Assembly: GCF_029227915.1 (NCBI RefSeq)
Contig: NC_079875.1
Coordinates: 3,224,001 to 3,288,000 of the forward strand
Reading direction: 5' to 3'
DNA length: 64,000 bases
Origin: Hydractinia symbiolongicarpus
Lineage: Eukaryota; Cnidaria; Hydrozoa; Anthoathecata; Hydractiniidae
Shown here: piece by piece, positions 1 to 10,515 of the stretch
How positions within the stretch are numbered: the first letter of the stretch is position 1
How the letters are laid out: the number at the start of each line of letters is the position of its first letter
Position numbers and translations under genes: made by a program
Notes under the pieces: model-generated
The model's database searches: none
What the model was told of the DNA's origin: nothing
The model's input: the letters and a program-made list of their open reading frames with translations, nothing else

Positions 1-927
1 GGAAATACCGAATTATACTCGATGTATACCTTCAGAACACATTGGTAAAAGTGTTTCCAATAAATAAATATTCAGAATAATAATTATAAAACCATATTAA
101 ACAATACGTCAGAGAAGGACAACAATATTTTTGGCTAACTATTTCCTTACCGCGAAATAAGGTTTACTCAAAATTATTCACCACGGAGCCAAAACTAGAA
201 GAACAAGGGTATGTCGAAAAATGTCTATTGATGTAAACACCTCTCGATGTTGTTTATGTTAAACCTATTTACGTACAAAATATGCACTGCAATATCACTG
301 ATTCCATTACCTTCCTCACCCTATGACGTAAAATATGTTTCAATAAAAACTTCGAATGGTTTCAATTTCCAACGACATTCGTAGCTTCTATCAATTATTT
401 ATTATTTTTAGCGAACTTAATTTTTTGTTTTTATTATAACTCTTCTTGGTAAGTAATACTAAAAAACGCTATGACGCTCACAAAGAGCTGAAAGGACCGC
501 GCGAGAGTATATTTCTGATTATGTGTTCCTTTGAAAATCATAAACCGAGCCATTATAATTAACAAAACATAGACAAAACTATTCAAACTATAAAACTATT
601 CAAATTACTTAAGTTTGTCTCGTTTCTACCCAATCAACGTCAAAAGCAATGATAACGATCAAACGTTGTATTAAAAAAGCTAAACAAAAAAAAATGAAAA
701 TCCTTGAGTTTTATTTTTGAACAGCTTTTTTACACATTTGGATATACTGTATATACATTTACATGGTTTAACCTTTTCATTATTGAGAGACTCAACAACA
801 TTTGGATATGATGGTGACAGAGATACTCTAGTCATTCGATATCACTTTTTAAGGAGCCTTCGCAGAGACATGCAAACATAATCATACAATAAGCATAAAA
901 CTGTGTTAAAACTTCACATTACACAGC
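1..927. other. AT-rich non-coding stretch upstream of receptor gene 1
   Basis: I see no open frame of note, no splice-flanked exon and no clear repeat here. The last part is presumably the 5' flank and leader of the receptor gene that starts at 928. No promoter element can be called with confidence. Confidence 0.4.
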
Positions 928-1758
928 ATGGAAAGCATAGCATTTTACATTGTGCAGTATATCTTGATTATAGTTGCAATTTTTACTAATTTACTTGGAA
1001 TTTACTGTTTGTACGCACAAAAACAAAGAAAGGACAATCAACGTATTTTTTTGTACGCACTTAGTTCATGCGAAACATTATTGGAGGTGACCTGGATTGT
1101 GATATGGGCCTTTGAAATAAAACCTCCAATGAAAATGATGAATCTAGCCCTTTCCGCGTCAATGGGATTCCGATTTACATTCTACTTGATAATGCTATCA
1201 ATTACATTAGATAGATTAATATGTGTTTTGCTTCATATAAAATATAACTATTACATCACAAATAAAGTTGTTCGTAGAGTAATGTATGGTTGTTACTTTG
1301 CTGGCCTGACACTCATAATAACGATATATCTTGGTAATCCTTTCGTATTATTTGTAGGGGTATCATACGCTCTCGTAGTTTGCGACGGTTTGGTGTTCTT
1401 AACATTTCTTTTTTCCTATGCTTGGATTGGATTAAAATTAAAGCGTCATCGAAATGACTTATCTCAAAATCAAAACAAAAGATCTCTAAGAAAGCAACAT
1501 GGCATTCCAGCTTTAATTATTATTTCGTATATTCCGTTATATCTCATACCAGATTTGTTGTTTCAGTTTAAATTTTCTGGAATTGAGAAATGGATTATTA
1601 CCATCCTCTGGAGCATTGCTTTTATCCTAGACCCTATCATATACACGTTTCTAGATCAACGAACCAGACATGTAGCATTGAACCTATTTAAGTGTTGCTC
1701 CTCCAAAATTAATACTACAGGTGTCTATTGTAATGCCAATTTAGATTCTAAAGTGTAA
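928..1758 (+). CDS. Intronless rhodopsin-like (class A) 7TM receptor, copy 1
   Basis: A 276-residue single-exon frame with seven hydrophobic segments, so a plasma-membrane G-protein-coupled receptor is the likely role. Landmarks: TM1 carries the conserved Asn (TNLLGIYCLY, about residues 21-30). TM3 ends in LDRLICVLLHIKY, where the usual DRY is DRL. TM7 carries DPIIY in place of NPxxY, followed by a short helix 8 and a CC pair (near residue 258) that could be palmitoylated. No Cys is visible at the TM3 position of the usual extracellular disulphide. It is shorter than typical class A receptors because its loops and tails are short. The ATG is the first of the frame. A close paralog lies at 9673-10515 and a relic near 8.1 kb, so this is a local tandem family. 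The ligand is unknown. Confidence 0.85.
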   Translation: MESIAFYIVQYILIIVAIFTNLLGIYCLYAQKQRKDNQRIFLYALSSCETLLEVTWIVIWAFEIKPPMKMMNLALSASMGFRFTFYLIMLSITLDRLICVLLHIKYNYYITNKVVRRVMYGCYFAGLTLIITIYLGNPFVLFVGVSYALVVCDGLVFLTFLFSYAWIGLKLKRHRNDLSQNQNKRSLRKQHGIPALIIISYIPLYLIPDLLFQFKFSGIEKWIITILWSIAFILDPIIYTFLDQRTRHVALNLFKCCSSKINTTGVYCNANLDSKV

Positions 1759-3059
1759 TTCCTATTGAACGCAATCGGTCGTTTAACATGAAAGACTGCA
1801 AAAAGAGATTCTATCATTAATTTTGTTGTAACAGCAGCAGTAAAGAAGAGTTTGAAAATCTGATAGCTTAACGGCGAACTTCTTGTATAAGCGACCTATT
1901 TGATTGATTGAGTGGAAATAATGTGAATGTGAAATATATCTCCATATCTTACCATCTCTAATAATCCTAAACTAATGTAAATTAGAATGTAAAATCTGCA
2001 TGTAAATATATAGAAATTTTTAGTAAACTTTCTTTTGCCATACATATAACAAAGAAAGGCGTATTATAATTTTTAAGAAGATTTTCGTGTACATAGTGCT
2101 TATACCAAACAATTTTCTTGCATAACGCCTCGTGGACACTTATCTTCCAAACAAAATACTGTCACCAGATCAATGACCATTCTTTAATGACTGTTATAAG
2201 TTATTTTGTATCTGGAATGTACAGGAACAAGACAGAATTTCAGAAAACTGACAAAACACGATAAAACATTCAAATGTTTTTACGATGCATCAAAGACCAT
2301 GTCAGAGTGTTCAAATGAGATGTCAGCAGAATGAATTTTCTTGAAAATTGTGGCACACCCGAATGTAACTCTTAAATGGTTTACTGCTAACAGAGAAGGT
2401 TAACGGAATTTAGATGCACATGTATTTTGCAATCTGGAACTTAGTTACTGGTTTCAATCTATTTAGCAACACAGAGAACACCCTTGTACATTATTAAATT
2501 GGATAGAATTTGAATGCATAAAAATATTTCAAACCCTACCTCTAATAGGGGATGGCACATTATTTCACCCTCCTTTCCAAACTTCTGAGGAAAACTTTTG
2601 TTGACGATGAGATTTTTCATAGAGTACTTTTAATTTTCTTCAATTTGTCATTAAAAGAGTCCTAATGACGTCTTAGGTTTTGCTAACATCATCAAAATTA
2701 AAAACTATACAATCTCATAAATTATTTTTTGAGCAACCCAACGATGTATGTATAAAGAGCAGTTGCAGAGATAGGGAAATGTTTGTTCTAGCGCAGTCGC
2801 GTGCGCGTATGCATTGACGTCACAACAAATCCAGTACCCTGCGGTACCATACCATGTATAGCTATGGAATTCAAGGGGTAAAGTACCTAATAGGCGGTGT
2901 TGAGTAGGGGTAATTCCCTAATGAGTAATGACGTTATATAATACAGCAAATGAGTCCAAAATTCTAGCGCAGAAGGAATACCCTGATATTCATCAAAAAT
3001 CAACGCATGGGCAGTAAAAACTAAACTTACTCTGTAATCTTCGGACTTTGTTGAAATAT
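1759..3059. other. Non-coding stretch downstream of receptor gene 1
   Basis: AT-rich sequence with no credible exon. The only local oddity is a small KpnI-like palindromic patch around 2840-2860 (GGTACC repeated). The 88-codon minus-strand frame at 2887-3153 overlaps the repeat remnants that follow and has no recognisable content. Confidence 0.4.
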
Positions 3060-3428
3060 TATAATAAGTGAGTTGTTTCAAAACACAAGACATGTGCAAT
3101 AAAGCTGTTGAAAAGAAGGACTGGGTACTCGAGCATGTCCCCAACAAGTTCAACGCAGGACATGTGAAACAAAGTTATTGAAAAACATCCCCATCTATGC
3201 AAGTATGTGCCGAATCAATTCAGGGCACCGGACATGTGTAACAGGGCTGTTGAAAAATATCCCTTTATGCTGAGGTATATACCGGACCGGCTCAGGACGC
3301 AGGATATGTGCAACAAAGCCATTAAAAAGGATCCCCTTATTCTTGAATATGTGACGGATCGGTTCAAAACGCAAGACATGTGCAATAAAGCCGTTGAAAA
3401 AGATCCCCAGGTGCTCAAATATGTGTAA
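3060..3428 (+). pseudogene. Decayed array of 72-bp (24-residue) MCNKAV-type protein repeats
   Basis: About five tandem units begin with a D-M-C-N-(K/R)-A-(V/I)-E/K-K motif at roughly 3089, 3160, 3231, 3303 and 3375. The last three are open in one frame (3207-3428), with a unit pattern like DMCNKAVEKDP followed by LKYVPDRFKTQ. The first two are out of frame or carry a nonsense change. From memory, such repeats occur in many hypothetical proteins of cnidarians and other invertebrates, often in transposon- or virus-derived contexts; their function is unknown. Related fragments follow on the same strand (to 4302) and a different decayed gene lies on the opposite strand (4376-4866). That fits one degraded inserted element. 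Confidence is high for the repeats and lower for their origin. Confidence 0.6.
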
Positions 3429-3485
3429 CGAGACATACGCGACAACATGTGAAATTCATAGGTCATCTTACAACGGGGTTGTAAG

Positions 3486-4302
3486 ATGATACTAATAAAT
3501 GTGCGTCAACCGTCAATCGAAATTCGATATCTTCGGAACTGCAGCATTGATGACCTTTGTGGCTGGTATCGGCATCTCGCTACCCCTTATGGCCCTGGCA
3601 TTAGTACAAGAATCGGAGAGGGAGAACGTAGGTTTGTGGTAACGGTAAAATGTTATGCTGGTATTGCTACCATGAATATACCATATATAAAAGGGGTGGC
3701 TGCGTATGTACAATGACATGCAATTCTCTGCAGTCGTTCGAAATACACGATAAACAAGATGCTACAATTTGATAATGAGCTTGTCAAACCTAAATTATTC
3801 TACTCATTTGCTCCTACCTTTACAGATATCGTTGATATCAATGTGGACTATCTAACAGTGTCGGATCCCATTTCTTCTTATAGGGGTAAAGATTAACGGT
3901 ATATTATAGGCTACCATACGCGATATCTTGTGGTAGCCCTCGGGGTAAGAACACCAAAATCTAGTTTCCCCATGCAGTGACCAGGTACAACGCAAATGCA
4001 GTACCGGAAATGAGTCTCGATTTCGAAGAGTACCCCGATTGGATTGTGAAATATCGTCAAGTCTGGTCCAAAATCGAGGAGTTGATTTCTGAGCAATTGA
4101 CGACAGGCCTGTGAAAAAGGACCGTTATGTGAACGCTAAATTCTACGGTATGCCAGTACCCTATGATGAACCCTGCCAAGCCAGTACCATCCTAGATTTT
4201 TCATCGGTGTATGTGCAAGGTAAAAACTACTACCCTCAGGTACATGTTGTGGAATGTCGGTATAAGGACTTTAAAAAGGAATGGTTGCTGAGTGAGGATT
4301 AA
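3486..4302 (+). pseudogene. Frameshifted remainder of the same repeat-protein gene
   Basis: Three pieces lie in different frames. One is an open frame at 3486-3716 containing KCYAGIATMNIPYIKG. The second is 4022-4113, containing EYPDWIVKYRQVW and ending at a TGA. The third, in another frame, is 4111-4302, containing KFYGMPVPYDE and YYPQVHVVECRYK. The last two look like successive parts of the C-terminal region that I recall following MCNKAV-type repeats in invertebrate genomes (a tail with YxQVxxxxCxYK). The frame changes and stops say it is no longer functional. No element ends or target duplications could be defined. Confidence 0.45.
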
Positions 4303-4375
4303 AAACCTTATATTTTATAGGTATTTTATGACCTATAAAATATACCAAATTAAGGCTTATACTTAGGTGGTGACT

Positions 4376-4866
4376 CTAGGTACCGGACACATACTGAACA
4401 GATTGAAGTTTTTTTAAAACGTCGTCTTTAAAATGCCTCCCTTCTTCCCAACCCTTAGAAACTAGCTGGTCACGCTCTTGTTCGTTGATGCTATTCACGA
4501 TCCTATTAAGCCGCTGTCGCATCTGTTCTTTCAGTAGCATATACCATTCCTTTTCACGGCTAATTAGGCTGTACTCGTAGTCACTAATCACACCATTTTC
4601 CATTGCCTTCGAGATCAGATCAACAATAGAGTTCAATTTACTTTCGGCAAGTAGCCTGATACATTCATGTTTCTTAGATTTGACACGGAACCTTTTCCGG
4701 CTTCAATGACGAGCCAGACCCCAAGCCAGAGGCCATAGCTCCAATCCCTAGCCCCGACGTAATCACGCTCACGCCAAGCAGTCCGTTGTCACAGAAGTGT
4801 ACCCACGTATTATGCATTTTAAACTTCTTAGCAAGCCTGTTCCGCTCCTTCATTTCATCTCGTGGA
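4376..4866 (-). pseudogene. Frameshifted gene with Gly-rich hydrophobic segment and helical C-terminus (mobile-element-like)
   Basis: Reading the minus strand, an open stretch from about 4866 gives a basic start (DEMKERNRLAKKF), a Gly/Ser-rich apolar segment (GLLGVSVITSGLGIGAMAS) and then a stop near 4678. In another frame it continues as KKHECIRLLAESKLNSIVDL and SKAMENGVISDYEYSL to a stop at 4376. The second part strongly resembles, from memory, a helical module (AESKLNxISDHISKAL) found in many cnidarian hypothetical proteins associated with repetitive elements. One frameshift near 4670 separates the halves, so it is a pseudogene. It is convergent with the repeat-protein remnant and probably belongs to the same inserted element. 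Confidence 0.5.
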
Positions 4867-4869
4867 TAT

Positions 4870-6511
4870 AATTAATTATACACAATTGTGTATTCTTGTA
4901 CTAGATATTGATAGCCACGATGTACAATATGTTATGACTTCAAAGGTCACAAGAATTTTTTAAATCAAAACTAATTCCTATTGAATCAATTTCCAAAGAA
5001 TTAAATATGTCTATTTTCTGCTCATTTAGGCATTATTGAAACCAAAGTGTAAACTATTTATTGTAAATAACTATACAGAATTGTGCACTACTTACTACAA
5101 TGAATTGTACAATAATTATGTGTAATATATTGTAGCACTGAACACTATCTAAAAAATAATAATACGGTGAAAATTTTTTTTCTTAACAAGGAAATATTTT
5201 CCAGATGAACAACGCCCTAAAATAATAATAAGACCCACATGTGCATAAAGTAATAGTGATTTGGATTTCATGTGGCCGGTTTTACTAATTTTGAGCGAGA
5301 CTATCCTATAATTATTTTTAGGAGGACCATAAAGACAGTTTTTTAGTGTTTAAGGTTCCCTTTTGAGCTAGAAAGACTTTTAAAATCAGAAAGCAGCTTC
5401 CTATGGAATCGAACTAACGACTACAGCTCAACCGATTAGGCTATTTTCCCCTGTAACAAGACATAGCACTTACTTTGTTTGCTGTTAAATTAAACGTTTT
5501 TCTTGCTATTTACTTTTCCGTACTTTTGCCTTAATTGGAGGCGCTTAATTTAATTAAAAGATAAACACGAACTTAAGTCGACTAATGAGCACAAACATCT
5601 TACACCCTTTTAAACAGTTCATGTTTTGAGTAAGTAAGTGCGATTATTCGGAGCAAAAGGTTTCCCTGATATTGGTCGCGTGAGCATATAACAATAGAAG
5701 TAGCCATCAAAAAATCGCTTTCAGGAAAACATTTCCTAGGGATAATGTCAATTACTGACCAATCCGATGGAAAAGTTGACTGTCACTTCAATTTTTATGA
5801 CGTCAGCAAATACCCGTATGTACACACAAAAAAATTTATAATTCTGTTTACCCCCGTTTCCACTATTGTGTTGGACTTGAAACGCTGATAAAATGATGTA
5901 TAGGATCACGTGCTTTCGACGAACGGTTAAGGAGATACCGGGGTTTAAAAATTATACTGATGTAACGAAGGGCCTGCCAAAGTACCAATCTTTTTTTAAA
6001 AAAAATTTGATCAGCAGCTACTTTTATTTTATAGAGCTTACAACGCTGATCAAGAAAATGTTTAGAGTCATGTCCTTTTGAAGAACGGTTGCAGAGATAT
6101 TATAATTTAATGGTTTGTTGATGACGTCATCAACCCGTCTGTTCCGAAACAGAAGGTTTGATACAGGTTTGAAAATTGGTCCCACTTTGGTTCCAGGTGG
6201 TCCCTAGTTACCTAGGAAGGATGACATCAACTATTTCCATCCATTTCCAGGATATTAAGCCTTAAACTAATGTATTAATGGCAACCAGTAGCTAGTTTGT
6301 TGGTAAACATATGATACTTATTGTCGTTGCAAAAGTCACAGACTAACATACGAGAGTTATTATCATTCTCCTGCCTAAGTGGATTTTTCGACGGTCTTCA
6401 TCGACTATGGATTTTTATTTGAAATCTGGTACTTTTTCAAAGGATGGAAATATGAAACACTTGTTGCACAACTCACTATCGCCTATTATTCTTGTGGTGT
6501 GCAAATAATGA
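4870..6511. other. Non-coding stretch with weak internal repeats
   Basis: No credible gene. A diverged duplicated motif is present: a block at about 5883-5937 (acgctgat...cgaacggtt...gagatacc) reappears at about 6047-6103. The 62-codon frame at 5893-6081 spans these repeats and is probably accidental. A tRNA-like SINE trace on the minus strand near 5398-5450 is mentioned under rejected items. Confidence 0.4.
6150..6260 (+). repeat. Dispersed repeat copy (ctagttaccta family)
   Basis: The sequence around ggtccctagttacctagg, followed by gatgacatcaactatttcc, is recognisably similar to a stretch at about 38745-38830 inside the HACD3 gene (ctctagttacctatgc, then gatgatgtcaattattttt). Two diverged copies of one interspersed repeat are the simplest reading; the class is unknown. 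Confidence 0.4.
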
Positions 6512-6620
6512 CCACAACCTCGTTCCCAGCGCCTATTGTCTTTTTCCTATAAGCGGGACGGCGAGAGGTATCGCCGTCCGATGTTAAAAAAATACAAGAT
6601 GCCCTGGGGACGAGGTTGCA
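6512..6620. mobile_element. MITE-like palindrome, AACCTCG...CGAGGTT family, copy 1
   Basis: Terminal inverted repeats are aacctcgttcccagcgc at the left (from 6515) and gccctggggacgaggtt at the right (6601-6617). The interior is short and itself contains a GC-rich hairpin (gggacggcgaga...atcgccgtcc). Two further family members lie at 20717-20799 and 24918-24990. Similar palindromes are common in cnidarian genomes. The element is non-coding; the mobilising transposase is not in this window. Confidence 0.65.
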
Positions 6621-6679
6621 TTATGACGCAATACAAAAAGCTTTCTCTTATATAAGTGATTTCACAACAAATAGGGCGG

Positions 6680-6868
6680 TATGAGAGAAGTGAGAGAAGT
6701 GAGAGAAGTGTGAGAAGTGAGAGAAGTGAGAGAAGTGAGAGAAGTGAGAGAAGTGAGAGAAGTGAGAGAAGTGAGAGAAGTGAGAGAAGTGAGAGAAGTG
6801 TGAGAAGTGAGAGAAGTGAGAGAAGTGAGAGAAGTGAGAGAAGTGAGAGAAGTGAGAGAAGTGAGAAA
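6680..6868 (+). repeat. 9-bp minisatellite (GTGAGAGAA)n
   Basis: About 20 nearly perfect tandem copies of a 9-bp unit, with two units shortened in the same way (gtgtgagaa). The repeat encodes Ser-Glu-Arg in one frame, giving a 78-codon frame with no start context or flanking exon. I regard the frame as a by-product of the repeat. Confidence 0.9.
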
Positions 6869-7666
6869 GGTGATTTTAAAGGTTTTAATTAAAACTTTTT
6901 ATCGAACTCAGACAGCAATATCATTATTTGATTTGTCGTTCTGATTATGTAAAATTTGATCTAGCCAAAGTTTTTTCTGGATGGGAGGTCCCAAGTTTAA
7001 AAATATTGATTTAAAATACTTTTCTGATGAAATAAATCATTTGATATTCACATTTTCCCTTTTATATTTTCTTTTTCTGTTGTCGTTTTCCAAATATGCA
7101 CCTGTTGAATTCCATAAATCAGAAGTTTCTTTCAAAAACAAATATGATGACAAAAATGAATTTAAAGATTTGAAGTTGCCGCTTAAGGAAGCTTTTGTTA
7201 ATGTAATTTTTGATTTAAATACGGTGACCTTAACTATTGAAAGAAGGTCTATGCGCACAAGTCAATCTGTAAGAGTAGATCAAAAAAGTAAATCCATAAA
7301 AATTAATTTCTGACACGGAATTCCCTTTACAGTGTATAAAAACACCATTTTAATGATTTAGAGGCAAATTATAACCAAAATTTTCTTCAAGAAAAGCGCC
7401 TATTTAATTCCATTTGCCCTGACTTGACGCTGTGAAGAGAGGTAAATGACTTTAGCTGATAGTAACACTAAAAAAAGTCTCCATTTGATGTACACTCGCA
7501 ATCCATTTCTATAACCCTTATAATGAGCTCAAATACCATAGAGAACACATGGGCTGCAACCAATCGAAATCAGAAAAGCGTTGAGACCTACTGCTGTTTT
7601 CCAATACAATATTAAATTACCATTGTTTTAAAGGATTAAGATTTGTTTGCACGTAGTATTTTGGAA

Positions 7667-7830
7667 CAGTTGTTTTAGAAAAGAAATTATACTTATAATT
7701 TCCATTCTTTTTCTTCTTTGTTTTAATTAAAATGTTTATTTTTTAAAACAGTTGTTTTAGAAAAGAAATTATACCCTTTATTTTTATTCTTTTTCTCATT
7801 TGTTTAACTAAAATTATTTTTTTTAACAGT
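7667..7830 (+). repeat. Tandem duplication, about 82-bp period
   Basis: The block starting acagttgttttagaaaagaa occurs at about 7667 and again at about 7749, each followed by a similar T-rich tail. Two copies; non-coding. Confidence 0.6.
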
Positions 7831-8094
7831 CATCCACCTGCCAATGCAAAGTTTGACAGATCGGAATGCTCCTTAAACAAAAGAAAGTTGAGAGAGTACA
7901 AAAGCTCAACTGAACAAAATATTTTTTATACCATTGAATCTTAGGAGGGAAACAATATCGTTGTTGTTGGACATTACTCATAGTTTGGATATTATTATTT
8001 ATATACAGCCAGTTTTATGAGAGATTATATGAAGTAAAAAATGTCAGTCTCTTGAATATTTAGACATCACTGGTATCTATAAGATTTATATTCC
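7831..8094. other. Non-coding stretch
   Basis: AT-rich sequence between the 82-bp tandem duplication and the receptor relic. Nothing recognisable. Confidence 0.3.
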
Positions 8095-8200
8095 ACCAAG
8101 ATTGTTTGTAAATATGTAAAAAGAATATTTTTGTACTCACTTAGCAATGTTGATATCAATTTGGCATGTCAAACTTGCATTTGAATTCCTTTTTTTTATG
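8095..8200 (+). pseudogene. Relic of a third receptor gene of the same family
   Basis: The stretch aatatttttgtactcactta (about 8126) and, downstream, cttgcatttgaatt (about 8176) match the receptor-2 gene around TM1-TM2 at similar spacing (atattcctgtactcactta and cttgcatttgaattaaagcc, 9790-9870). A preceding ttgtttgtaaatatgtaaaa matches the end of TM1. There is a deletion before the shared block and no open frame, so only a fragment survives. It lies between the two intact paralogs, which fits decay within a local tandem cluster. Confidence 0.5.
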
Positions 8201-9672
8201 AATAATTTTGATGTGCGGTTAGTTCTGAACTTTCTGTTTTATGATGTCCCAATTTGAAGGGTTATCGAGTGTCTACAGATCTTAGAAATTGGGAAAGTGT
8301 ATTTTTCCGCTTCCCTTTGTTTGGAGTATAAAGCTTATGCATAACAATGTGAACAAACACTTTTGACGACATTTTATGTTAAGGATATCATGTATCAAAA
8401 AGCTGTTATAATAGAAGATTTATTATGTGAAATATGAATCATGCATTCTGTGCCAGAAAAGAAGAGCCTGCAGTAGGACATTTGCTGTTTAAAAAAAAAA
8501 AGTTATTCTTTAAAGCAACCGAGTTCACTGTACTGTACCATATATATTCTGCGAGTTCAGGAGATCGAAATAGTTTTCGTCCTTTTTTCGTATTATCAAA
8601 CTTTTTTTTAAATTTAGTAAAAAAGCTTTTTAACGCAAGGTTAGGATAGTGCTCTTAGATACTCTCAGGTGCTTAATACAAGGGTGGTCTTGATAGCTGG
8701 GGGCAGCGGGGGGAAGTTACTGAGAGAAGAGATACATGAAACGACTGCAGTGTACAGCAATACGCATCACTTCTACAACCAAGAAGAATTACATTCGAAA
8801 ACAACATTCGGCAACAATAGTAAGTAAATACTAGCAAACACACAGAATGTATGAACGTCCAAAACAAAAAACAATTTCCGAAATTTTTTTTTGACTATTA
8901 GGAGCTTACTTATTGGCCGAAATTAATAAGCGGGGATGGTTCTTATCTTATAAAGGTGTGGGTTGGTGGGGAAAAAAATCTGAAAATTAATAAACGTCCA
9001 CCTCCCTTGTATTACTCTATATTTTTCAGTAAGATTTTACCGCAGTGAAGAACAGAGATCTCACAAGCTTAACCTGCACTTATTTTGACCTCGCGGCTTT
9101 GCATCTTACAGTACCGCATCAAAACCAGTCAACACCTGTTTGGCATCTCTCAGCTTAGTCATTTCACATCTATAAAAACTACTAGACTGTTCTATGGAGG
9201 ATTTAATTTTCTGATCCAAAGTTACAGGCAATATGCGCATAGTTATCTCTTGACAATCAATATTCGTTTCAGGACGCCTTCTTTTCGAAAGGAGCGAGGA
9301 TAAACTAAAAGAGTTTCTTGGTAAATCCAAGACGTAAGGATATAATTGGAAGAATCGAGAAATACTCCGCTCCCATTGTGATATTTAACTCACTGTTTAA
9401 CTTCCTAGACATTTACTTGTCATCAATACCACAACGGTTTATCTCTATCTTTGCAAGTTATTCATGTCATTAGTAGCTCTGTATGAAACTAGCATGGAAT
9501 ATATTCAATTCAGTGTACTCTATTTATATAGCGACTTTCCTTTGAATAAAAAGAAATTCATTTACCTTTATTATTTTAGAGAATCTGTTTAACATTCAAG
9601 CTTGTCTTAAATTAAATCAGATGAATGCTTTAGACTAATAACCAATATATTTTAGAGTGTACATAAAAAGTT
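8201..9672. other. Non-coding stretch upstream of receptor gene 2
   Basis: AT-rich. Frames of 64-74 codons at 8434-8649, 8673-8867 and 9085-9330 have no recognisable content and overlap on both strands. I see no exon signals that would join them. Confidence 0.4.
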
Positions 9673-10515
9673 ATGGGTGAGATATGGATTTACAAATTTA
9701 TTTTCACAATGTGCATAATCCCATTACTTCTGAATATATTAGGAATTTATTGTTTGTACATGCAAAAGGGGCGAAACGACAATCAAAGGATATTCCTGTA
9801 CTCACTTAGCGCAAATGAAATTATAACTATTATTGTATGGGTTGCACTGCTTGCATTTGAATTAAAGCCTCCCATTGATGGAAAGATTGTGAAGATGGCG
9901 ATATCTGCATTTGGTGGTTTTCACATTACATTCTACTTGATAATGCTATTACTTACATTAGATAGATTAATATGTGTTTTGCTTCATATAAAATATAAGT
10001 ATTACATCACGAATAAAGTTGTTCGTCGAGTAATGTATGGTTGTTATCTTGCTGGTATAGCTGCTATAATACCACTGTACCTTGCTGAAGATGAAATAAC
10101 TAACAGTATTGTTTTTGCTTACGGGTTAATTATTTGCGACAGTGTGGTTGTCTTTACTGCTATTGTTTCATATGCTGTTATTGGATTGATTTTAAATCGT
10201 TATCGCAGGGAATTACCAGATCAAAATCAAAACAAAACAACGCTTAAGAAGCAGCATATGGTTCCAACGTTGATAATCATTTCTTACGTTTTATTTTACG
10301 CTATACCAGATTTCATTTTGCTTGTTAATGGATATACTGGAGCAGAAAAGTGGGTCATATGTATTGGTTGGGTAATAGGATTAACATTGGATCCAACTAT
10401 TTATATATTCCTGCATGAAAGGACAAGAAAGATCGCATTGAATGTGTTTAAATGTGAAGCACACAAACGAAAGACTGCCACTTTTCAAGATTCTTGTACC
10501 GAAAGCAAAATATAA
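9673..10515 (+). CDS. Intronless rhodopsin-like (class A) 7TM receptor, copy 2
   Basis: A 280-residue single-exon receptor that parallels copy 1 at 928-1758 throughout. Shared blocks include LLNILGIYCLY in TM1, NDNQRIFLYSLSANE in loop 1, LDRLICVLLHIKYKYYIT at the TM3/loop 2 boundary (DRL for DRY) and LDPTIYIFLHERTRKIALN at TM7/helix 8 (DPxxY for NPxxY). Nucleotide identity is especially high across the TM3-loop 2 region, and the extracellular half is more diverged, as expected if ligand-binding faces differ. No conserved TM3 Cys is visible between TM2 and TM3. The ATG at 9673 is the first in frame. Ligand and coupling are unknown; a lineage-specific family is likely. Confidence 0.85.
   Translation: MGEIWIYKFIFTMCIIPLLLNILGIYCLYMQKGRNDNQRIFLYSLSANEIITIIVWVALLAFELKPPIDGKIVKMAISAFGGFHITFYLIMLLLTLDRLICVLLHIKYKYYITNKVVRRVMYGCYLAGIAAIIPLYLAEDEITNSIVFAYGLIICDSVVVFTAIVSYAVIGLILNRYRRELPDQNQNKTTLKKQHMVPTLIIISYVLFYAIPDFILLVNGYTGAEKWVICIGWVIGLTLDPTIYIFLHERTRKIALNVFKCEAHKRKTATFQDSCTESKI

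Noticed and set aside
5398-5450. tRNA-like stretch on the minus strand (TAGCCTAATCGG then AGTTCGATTCC)
   Set aside because: Boxes resemble Pol III A and B boxes, but they are too close together and no cloverleaf can be drawn. At best a decayed SINE head.
6656-6892. 78-codon Ser-Glu-Arg repeat protein
   Set aside because: Produced by the 9-bp minisatellite; no ATG in context, no splice sites, no relation to neighbours.
6981-7313. 110-codon plus-strand frame
   Set aside because: Starts well (ATG) but has no recognisable content and sits in AT-rich DNA with an overlapping minus frame. I could not support it beyond chance.
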